DNA from: Epiperipatus broadwayi
Taxonomy: Eukaryota > Onychophora > Udeonychophora > Euonychophora > Peripatidae
Assembly (NCBI GenBank): GCA_028023455.1
Contig: JAQFVV010012400.1
Span: forward strand, 12,161,748-12,225,747
DNA: 64,000 nucleotides
Direction of reading: 5' to 3'
Shown: positions 56,295-64,000 of the stretch, piece by piece
Layout of the letters: each line of letters begins with the position of its first letter
Numbering within the stretch: position 1 is the first letter of the stretch
Position numbers and translations under genes: made by a program
The notes under the pieces: generated by a model
Told to the model about the DNA's origin: nothing
Database searches by the model: none
What the model saw: only the letters and a program-made list of their open reading frames with translations

Positions 56295-57239
56295 TACAGA
56301 CTTTCTTCACTGGCTGAAAAGTAAATAAAAACATTAACTTTTGGTTTCTGTTTAAAAGATTAAAGAAAATGAGCTGAGTAAATTTTTCATGTTTATTTTA
56401 TAAGTTCTTGTCATATAGTGGTTATCACAGCATATTATTCGCATGGTAAATTAATGTGGATGGACTGCTCACCAACATGCATCAACTAGAAGGGTATCTT
56501 CAAATTTATAACTTATAAACACTATGCCTTTTACTTTTGATGTGCGAAAGATTTTACTCGAGACATTCAGTAGATTTTCTTGAAGGTCTAATGAATGATG
56601 CTTGTACGTATGTGTGTGAATCTTCACTCCTATATAGACTGTAAATTAAATAAATTTTTTCACTTACAGATTTCAGGTAAATAACATGTAATAGACATTT
56701 TAATTCCTAATTAAAATCAAAATATTTTTAGAAAAAACATTCTCTTATTTATATAAAGTTTATAGTGTAAAAGTTTTTGACATATTTAAAATGACAAATT
56801 TATGCATTCGAGAAGTGAGACTTTTAAGTAACGTCATTTCCCGTAATTGATTGGAAAAAATCTTCATGAACAAAGAATTTTGTATTTAATTGTTTTATTT
56901 TCATTGAAACTTATATTTTAAAAAAGTGATGTTTCAAAAGAAACTTTGTTACCCCCCCCCATCTCCTGAAGATATTAAAAAAAAATTTAAAATAGATAAG
57001 GAATTTATTGATTGCTCTATATATGAAAAGTTAATAGACTTTTAGAATTTTTTTAATTCCAAAAATTGTATTGATACTAAATATAAAATTACAATGAAAA
57101 ACAAAATCACTTATAATTAATTTTAAAAAAGCAAAATTTATCATTGTTGTGTTTTTATAATGAAGAATAAATCCGGATTCGTACAAACAAAATTAAATAT
57201 TTATTAAGTTTATCGATAACTGTATTTACAAATATTACA
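56295..57239. other. AT-rich DNA
   Basis: Contains a C run near 56952-56961 and the RTE 5' scrap near 56459. Nothing else recognised. Confidence 0.4.
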
Positions 57240-57620
57240 ATCAACTGATATCATGCTTAACAGTTCCAGCTATACCTTAGCAACTCATCTCATATAAAGA
57301 CTTAGTATCTTAATATAATGTTTATTACTTCCAGCTATAATAGGACAGCTTGTCGCAAGTCGTGTTTAATATTTTAACAGAGTGCTAACTCTTCCGACTG
57401 TATCATGATAGCTTGCTTCATGTTAGGTTTAAATTATAGATGCTTCTAGTTTAACGTGAACTTGCCTCACTGCTTAAACAATGTTGAGAATAATGTGTAC
57501 AGTGTTCTGACTGTTATTTGCTGTTGACTCACTTGACCTCCAAAAAAAACTGTCATTTTATAGCTAGCTTGCCTTCCTTAAGGAGAACTTGCCTATTTCT
57601 GCCATGGGTTGATTCATCTG
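57240..57620. repeat. Interspersed repeat with TTCCAGCT units, copy 2
   Basis: Diverged relative of 310-820, with ACAGTTCCAGCTATACC, ACTTCCAGCTATAATAGGAC and GTGAACTTGCCTCACTGC in the same order. Confidence 0.5.
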
Positions 57621-57689
57621 TCCATTCATTCGTTGGTTAGTTGTAATGAATACTGAATTTGGGCAAACAATTATTTATAAGTTGAACTA

Positions 57690-58245
57690 TAAATCATATG
57701 ATCACCATTTCCTATGCTTGCTCTTAACTGTTATTAAATCAGGCAAAACTCTCTATACATATTGCCACTCAGTGCAAGCCAGAGTAATCAGTGGATGCCT
57801 GTTTTAATAAAAGTTAAAAGCAAGCATGGGAAATGGTGATCATGTGATGTTTATTGGCTTAAAACCAATCCTGCCTAATAGGATAGTGGTGGCTATGGTT
57901 ATTAAAGAACCAAAGACACCAAAATGTATAGGTACTGAACTGAGTTTAGACCTATATGGTTATATAAGTTAAGAACTTGGATTGAAAATATTTTGGTGTT
58001 TTTAATTTAAGGCTCATAGTTTTGTAATTAAATAGAGATAAAAGGTGGCTGCTGGAGGGTTGCATTAGATCCTAAGATCTAGGGGCAGTGCTCTCAGATC
58101 CAAGGCTCCTCACTGATGAAGACCACAAACCAGAAACTAGTCTGGGAATACTAAATGAGGATTTTATGCACAAGCCTTCTGGCATCCATTGATTACTCTG
58201 GCTTGCACTGAGTGGCTATATATATAGAGAATTTTGCCTGTTTTT
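57690..58245 (+). mobile_element. Family A copy with flanking inverted scrap
   Basis: An inverted start scrap (57690-57800) is followed by a plus-oriented near-complete body (57830-58245), from GTGATCATGTGATGTTTATT to AGAATTTTGCCTG. It is collinear with 7735-8128. The ribozyme lies at 58100-58152. Confidence 0.75.
58100..58152 (+). ncRNA. Hammerhead ribozyme motif, family A
   Basis: CCAA, GGC, TCCTCA, core CTGATGA (58113-58119), helix II with one mismatch (GACC/ACC), GAAAC (58133-58137), loop TA, GTC, TGGGAA. Predicted cleavage after 58142. Core complete; helix II is weakened and the distal TTGG is lost. Confidence 0.6.
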
Positions 58246-58259
58246 TTTTAATTAAAAAA

Positions 58260-59255
58260 ATAACTATTTTTTGATGATATAAAATGTAACTATTTATACT
58301 CCTCATAAAAGAATTACTTTATTAAAATTTTTAATAATTCATATTGTCATACTAAATTTATAAACAATTTTGTGTTAACATTATTTTAAAATGTAGCTAA
58401 AAATAGCAATATAAAAAAATTAAAAATAGTCCTTACCTCGCTCTGAGTGTGGTATCATAAAAAAGGATTAAACTGTCATCATGTGTGGAGATTTAGGTCT
58501 TTCATATGTATAGCTCACTTGATGGATGACGATTATGCACCAAATGGGCATATAATGAGTTTATTGGTGGAATTAAAATGAGGGATGCACTGTTAAAAAT
58601 TCAGAATGTTTTTATAATGCAAAGATTATTCACCCCTATTCTACACCTGTATAAAAATGGTATAATGGAAAAGTTTTAGGTCATCGAGAACATGGAGATT
58701 CAGGTATTAGATACATAAAGCTAATCTGCCAAGCTAAAGTTGTTTGTAACATGGGTGCATGGTGAGAGAGAATAGTATGAGTTTTTGCCCTGGTCCGTGT
58801 TTGAAATATGATGGAATTAAGGAATGTATTAATAACAAATCTTGAGAGTATCATAAGACTCTTTTAACTTTCATTAACATGTGCATTGAAGCAGTAATCT
58901 CTCTGGTACTATTCCACTCAGGAGCCATCTGGTGTCCACTTATTCAGACTTGATATAGAATCAGTTAATGTTCTTGAGCAGTAATACAAATAGCATTGAC
59001 ATATATAAAGAATATTAGGAATTTGTATATGGAGAATATTTTTGTAAAATTAGTAATGTTATTGAAGATAAATATAAAAGTAGTCAAACTGACATGTCAT
59101 TCATTTTATATACAAAAATAGATATGTCAGCGATGCTTTCTATCTTATAAAAATTGATGTTTTGTTTAATATTAATTTAGATGACTTATTTTAGCTATAT
59201 TTGAGTATTAACCTGTAGATTTATACTTTACATTTGTCTTCAATATGATAATATT
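58260..59255. other. AT-rich DNA, nothing recognised
   Basis: No reading frame or repeat supported. Confidence 0.4.
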
Positions 59256-59261
59256 AAATTA

Positions 59262-59470
59262 TCTTATCACACTTCCAACGTAAAGCTGTCAACAAATAGA
59301 AAACTAAATTAAATGGTTGAGCGCTTTCAAGATGTACTTCTCATATTCATAGCCAGTTCTGATTCTTTCTTTGAAATCATTATATAAATAAATACCATAT
59401 GCAAATTCTATGCAAATGAGTAACTAAGACCATCTATTTGTTGATAGCTTTATGTTGGAAGTGTTGTAGC
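59262..59470. repeat. MITE-like element with ~31-bp inverted ends
   Basis: The ends pair as ACACTTCCAACGTAAAGCTG and CAGCTTTATGTTGGAAGTGT-like complements, extended by CAACAAATAG/CTATTTGTTG. Internal about 140 bases non-coding. Confidence 0.65.
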
Positions 59471-59769
59471 ATGATTTAATATTACTATATTTGAGTATGT
59501 AAATAATAAGCACAAATAATTAATATATAAGTACTTGACAATTATTGAAAGTGAAGATCATTAATAGACATTTAGAAAGCTTAAAACAAAATAAATAGGA
59601 AGATTAGTTAAATTAATTAGTTATGTTTTCTTTAAATATAAAAAATAAAAGCTAAGTAATGGCAGCTGAAAACAAGAAAGAAGAAATTGCACATAAAGCA
59701 ATAAACAATATAAATATATTCATGCTGGCAAACAGGAATTAAGAAATAATAATTTTAATAAGAAAAATT

Positions 59770-60100
59770 TGTGAGCTCATTGTTATTAGCCTGCAGATGA
59801 TATGAAAGTATTTACGGATAATGAAATAGACATATCATAATTTTGTGTAGAAATAATGGATTTGAAGACTTAAAGTAGATAAAAATAAATGATTGAAGAT
59901 GATGGTTGAGAAATATAAAGTTAATGGTTTTAATTTTTTTAAAATAATTGATGATAGAAGTAATTTTTGAAAATGTGGAAAAGCTGATAAAAATATGCAT
60001 ATATTATTTTATATTTTCTTGAAATTAGGTTGGAAGTACATTGTTTGGGTTAAAGTTTTATATGGAGCAGAAACTTGAACAATAATCAAAGTAATTTCCA
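59770..60100 (+). pseudogene. LINE reverse transcriptase scrap
   Basis: Short phrases ADDMKVFTDNEIDIS (about 59795-59835) and KVLYGAETWTIIK (about 60050-60090) look like the catalytic ADD block and the post-RT YGxEtW motif of LINEs. Stops are frequent between them; class not determined. Confidence 0.4.
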
Positions 60101-60179
60101 TGGCTTCCATCTATAACAAGAATGATATTTGTATAAACATAGTATTTAGTAAATAAATGTTTATTGAAATGAAACTTAC

Positions 60180-60490
60180 ACATAGATAAATAGTCAAAAT
60201 AAGAGTCATATATCACATGACCCTATCTCTTAAGCTTGTAAGTTATAAACAATGAGGATTAATTCTTCTACAAGCTTTATGATAAATGCTTAGCCAGAGC
60301 CAGAACTTGTCTAAACCTATCCTGACACCTCTCTGAGGAGTGCCAAAGCATGAAGCCATGGTCAGGGGTTTGAGGAGGGGTTCCTGACAGCTGGCTCTGG
60401 CTAAGCATTTATCATAAAGCTTGTAGAGGAATTGGCAATCCTCATTGTTTACACATAGATAGTTGCTCAAGAAATCATGTGACACTAGAG
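60180..60490. mobile_element. Ribozyme-bearing repeat family F
   Basis: Inverted arms 60235-60305 and 60390-60455 are reverse complements (ATGATAAATGCTTAGCCAGA and its complement, plus AACAATGAGGATT). The centre holds a hammerhead motif (60314-60382). The edges carry CACATAGATA and CATGTGA-type words like other families. Only one copy is seen in the window. Confidence 0.65.
60314..60382 (+). ncRNA. Hammerhead ribozyme, family F
   Basis: Plus strand: outer AACCTATCC pairs with GGAGGGGTT (8 of 9), internal loop TGAC/TTGA, inner ACCTCT/AGGGGT (6 bp), core CTGAGGA (60333-60339), helix II GTGC/GCAT with loop CAAA, core GAA, helix III GCC/GGT with loop AT, cleavage base C at 60363. The 15.1 base is G, pairing G-U with 16.1 instead of the usual A-U. 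Sequence is unlike families A and B outside the core, so it is an independent ribozyme family. Confidence 0.65.
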
Positions 60491-61149
60491 CACCAATGAC
60501 TGACTTTTGATCTAAGAAACTCTCAAATTTGTTGTTTAATCATTATGTTAAATTGTGCAGGGAAACAATTCACTTAGAAGTACAAGAGTATTAGGAAAAA
60601 AAGATTATTTATCAAAAAAATTAAAAGGCACCAAAGAATTTAATTGATTCACATACTGTAAAAAATTATAAAAGTATGCTCAATACATACTGTTGAGAGG
60701 GAAAGGAAAAAACAGTTTAGCTTTTTTTGTATATTTATTTATATGTTTTTTTAAAAGCAACAACCATAATTAAAGAGGAAGTAAACCTCTAAAAATGTGC
60801 TCTTTTTTAAATATTATAATTTTCCTTGCACTCATCTGCGAGTAAGTTTTAAAATCTTAAGTGAATCACTTAAGCTTGAAACATATCTATATATATACCA
60901 ACTCTTACTGACTGTTTATATCAGGGCTTGAGTATATTGCATGCCTGAAGTCATAATCAACTATTGAATTGCATAAATTTAGTTAACATATCACAGGAGA
61001 AAGACAATGTCATTTTTAACCACCTGCAATTAGACATATATAACACTTTATATTTTAGTTAAATAATGAGCTAATATCACTTAAATGTTCTCATTCATAA
61101 TTATTTATTGCATTTCAATATAACTTTTCATAAGTACTAACTAGGAATG

Positions 61150-62330
61150 TAGAATCAGTGGAAGTTAATGTGTGATTGGATTGAAATCAAAATTCATTAT
61201 TATCTTTAGTATTTATTTCTAAGAAATTTGGAGGTTGATATAGAAAGATTAAGGATAGGAATGAAGATTTCTATAGTTGAAATCAAGAGAAATATATAAT
61301 TTGGAGGTTCTATTTTGTGGATGAGCTGGCATTAGAGACTTAGGAAGAAGTATGGGAATTAAATTCAATAAAGAAAAATCTGAGAATTTTGCATTTAAAG
61401 AAAAGGATAAAACTAAAGTATGGAAAGTAGTAAACATCTGCCATGATTATGTGGATATGTAAGGGTATTTAGGTACTTTGTTAAATAAAAAATATATTAT
61501 ACAGATATTATGGAATTAGAAATAAAAATGAAAAGTAAAATTAGGTATTCTTTGAAAATATTGCATGTTTTTATAAAAATAAATATACAATATGTATAAT
61601 TATTTGAAAAGAATTATGAATGTCTACACATTTGGAAATGATGGATTTTGTATTGGTCAAATCCTTATAAATTTTTAGATGGAATATAAAGATAGATAAC
61701 ACTTATTTAAAAGATGAATTGGGGAGAACAAATAAGATGATCTAAGGTGAAATCTAATAACTTTTTCATTTAATGGGGAAATTAAAAGGAAATTTAAAAT
61801 GATTAGAAATTAAATTAATACAAAAATAATATTTACTTGAATTAAGTGGAAAGAACAACAAACATACTGGGTAAATGTATAATCATGTATTCATATAAGA
61901 AATGGAATAAATATATAGAGAATGTATTACAGTTTCATAATTATGAGGGGTATGAAAAGAGGATAGATAAGTTGCTTAAAAAAGTAATTATGAAAAATGA
62001 ATCTGAATAAAAAATAATTTGAAAAATATATAAAAATATAATTTATATAAAATATGAAAAGATGTATAAGAGTAAATTTTTTTACGAGGGCTTATTTATA
62101 ATAAGAAAATAAAAATAAAATAGAATAAAGATTTCAATTGCAGATGTCATTTATGTGGAGATAGAAAAAAGAAAGAGTATTGAGAACTTATTTTTGGAAT
62201 GTAAGATGTTGATGATGATTAGATAAATTATATGAGAATGGAAGAAAGAGTAATGGAAATAATAAATCAATTTTTCTTAAATGGAATAGAAAAAAAACCA
62301 TATCTGGAAAAATAGTTTAGTATTAATGAT
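61150..62330 (+). pseudogene. Degenerate CR1-like LINE 3' fragment
   Basis: The piece at 61290-61440 reads IRDLGRSMGIKFNKEKSENF, with a preceding GxAG where FADD is expected, then YLGTLLNKKY at about 61465. A zinc-tail-like CRCHLCGDRKKKEY lies at about 62130-62175. The order matches the RT end and C-terminus of the LINE at 8150-12428. Heavily broken. Confidence 0.55.
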
Positions 62331-63169
62331 TAAGAAGTAGATTAGCTTATTGTGGTATGAAATTGTTTTGATGCAAGAAAATATTTAACTTATTAACAGA
62401 GGTACACAGATATTTTTTGACTTTGTTTAAGATCCATTTATTCATATCTTAATATTATAAGATATAGCTCTATAATGTATTAATTGCACAATTGAATATG
62501 TTAAATGTAATGGTACTTTAACCCGATGTGCTATGTCGCCACCAGGTGCGCTGCGCCACCATCAACAACTGGTCAGAAACCTGCAAGTGATAAATAGTTT
62601 TTGTTAGTACAGATTGTATTTCACCTAAATGAAAGCTTTCTATAAATGCATATAAGCATAAAGAAATGCTATCAAAGTAGTTTCATATCCATTGTCAATG
62701 TTCATAACGTGGGATTTAAATTTACAATTTGAACAGACTTAAAGATTGATTTTTTTTAATTAGATGACTCGTAGTCAGTAAACTATTCATTGAAAATTGA
62801 ATAGCAAGTTGGTATCTAACTATTCCTAGCTATAGGATTAAAGAATGATGGGAAATAATTAAAATGCTTACTCCCTGGCATTAGGTAAGTGAATAATGCC
62901 TTATTTACTGTTCTCTGTTGAAATCTTCAATCAATAAGTCATCTTGTTCTTTGTTGAATGCTCATTTGCGTGATGGTATATTTGTGGTAAAAGAATGATA
63001 TGTGTTTCAATTTATGGGAATAATAATTTGATGACAATCAATTTTACATCATAATTATTAGTTTATTTTGTAATTATATTGAATTTTAGGAAATAACAGT
63101 GACTAATGTATCTATAATGAGCATAAAATCTTCTTAGACATCTTTTTGGATATATATACTTTGTCTTAC

Positions 63170-63800
63170 CATATGTCCTGGTTTGACTGGGATTGTCTTA
63201 GTTTTAAAGCTTGTCCTGAAGTCTTGTCTGGTTTGACATATTGTCCCAGTTCATCTTGTAAGAGTACATAGGTTATGGCACATACATCATCTCTCATTGT
63301 CTTTGAACTGCAGTTGATATTTTACCTATTGAAGTTGAGGCTCTTGTTGTTAAAATATATAAAGATATTTACATTTATACCATTTGTATAACTGTTGAAA
63401 GAATTTTTCAATTCTGTAAGTATTGACTACAAAAGAATTTTACAACATAGCAATACTTACTTTCTTTCATTGCTTCCAACTATTGAGAGAATTCTTCAGG
63501 TTTATGCCAAACTAAAATTGTACATTTTATCTCAAGGCAAATGTCTGAAAGTTATACAAAACTTTTTTCAAATGATTATAGCAAAATGTATTTGTGCTTT
63601 GTCCATTGCAACTCCCACTATTTAATAAAACAATTTTAACAATGAAAATAAAAGAAAGTGCAATGGATGTTGCAGTTGAAATAAAAAAAGTAAAAATAAT
63701 ATCACAGAAAGACACATTAATAATTTTATGCCACAAGGAGCCAAAAAAATATTTAAAGCCTTGGAAAGAAAATAACTGTTGATATGATAATACAAGAATT
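63170..63800 (+). pseudogene. hAT-like transposase-derived fragment
   Basis: Open segments include FLSLLPTIERILQVYAKLKL and LSQGKCLKVIQNFF, a pattern familiar from hAT/zinc-finger transposase-derived proteins around the W-L-S-L-L-P block. A following open stretch (63600-63780) may continue it. The Trp of that block is absent and frames shift. Just upstream (63172-63255) is an imperfect tandem GTCCTGGTTTGAC-type repeat. Assignment is by memory of the family and tentative. Confidence 0.4.
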
Positions 63801-64000
63801 TACAAATTTTTATGATCAATGTCTATCTAACATTGACCTTTGGAACTATGTATTTGAATTATTACCTAATCATTTTGTTTTGTCCTGATTTGAAAAAAAA
63901 TAAATATTGTAAGCTTATATATAATATATGCATTCATATATAAACAGAATAAGTATTTGTATTGGTGATATATATATATTGTTAGATAATATTTTAATGT

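Noticed and set aside
1-64000. CRISPR array
   Set aside because: No regularly spaced short repeats with unique spacers; direct repeats seen are transposon or minisatellite units.

Overview
The window reads as a gene-poor, strongly AT-rich stretch of animal (invertebrate metazoan) nuclear DNA. The grounds are the repeat content: an RTE-type LINE, a CR1-like LINE whose first ORF is an SGNH esterase, a Ty3/gypsy retrotransposon relict, a Penelope-like GIY-YIG endonuclease relict, tRNA-derived short repeats and many fold-back elements. There are no operons or bacterial signals. I cannot name the species.

The only intact long reading frames are two intronless paralogues on the minus strand, 3381-6056 (891 codons) and 34195-36948 (917 codons). 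Both have a long N-terminal coiled coil, about four ankyrin repeats and a C-terminal helical region resembling the armadillo-like end of ZYG11/ZER1 substrate receptors. A third copy (about 43737-47110) is broken and split by a fold-back element. The first gene has a tandem duplication of its promoter and first 40 codons.

Layout: 1-1840 palindromic and AT-rich DNA; 1845-3160 RTE fragments; 3381-6450 ankyrin gene 1; 6612-12562 a degenerate CR1-like LINE flanked by about 130-bp direct repeats and carrying a block of ribozyme-bearing repeat family A; 12570-19900 mostly unassigned AT-rich DNA with two palindromes; 19906-21775 Penelope-type endonuclease relict followed by ribozyme-bearing family B; 21776-24680 near full-length RTE LINE; 25-33.7 kb short repeats and unassigned DNA; 34-37 kb ankyrin gene 2; 37.4-43.7 kb palindromes, tRNA-like units and more ribozyme-like repeats; 43.7-48.3 kb broken ankyrin gene 3 and a 1.2-kb palindrome; 49.8-50.5 kb family B; 50.9-54.7 kb gypsy relict; 55-64 kb LINE fragments, family A, family F and a hAT-like fragment.

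The most interesting signal is a set of hammerhead ribozyme motifs hidden in the short repeats. Families A, B and F each carry the CUGANGA and GAA(A) cores in the right order, a paired helix I with an internal loop and a distal stem, and a very short helix III before a GUC cleavage triplet. Two family A ribozymes lie in direct tandem, 457 bp apart, the layout of a retrozyme. Family B lies just downstream of a Penelope-like endonuclease relict, and a family A copy is inserted into family B with a perfect 14-bp target duplication. Nearly all these repeats also occur as head-to-head inverted pairs. Several ribozyme copies have lost core residues; the best preserved are at 7130-7184, 7968-8021, 49903-49965 and 60314-60382. 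Cleavage activity is inferred from sequence only.
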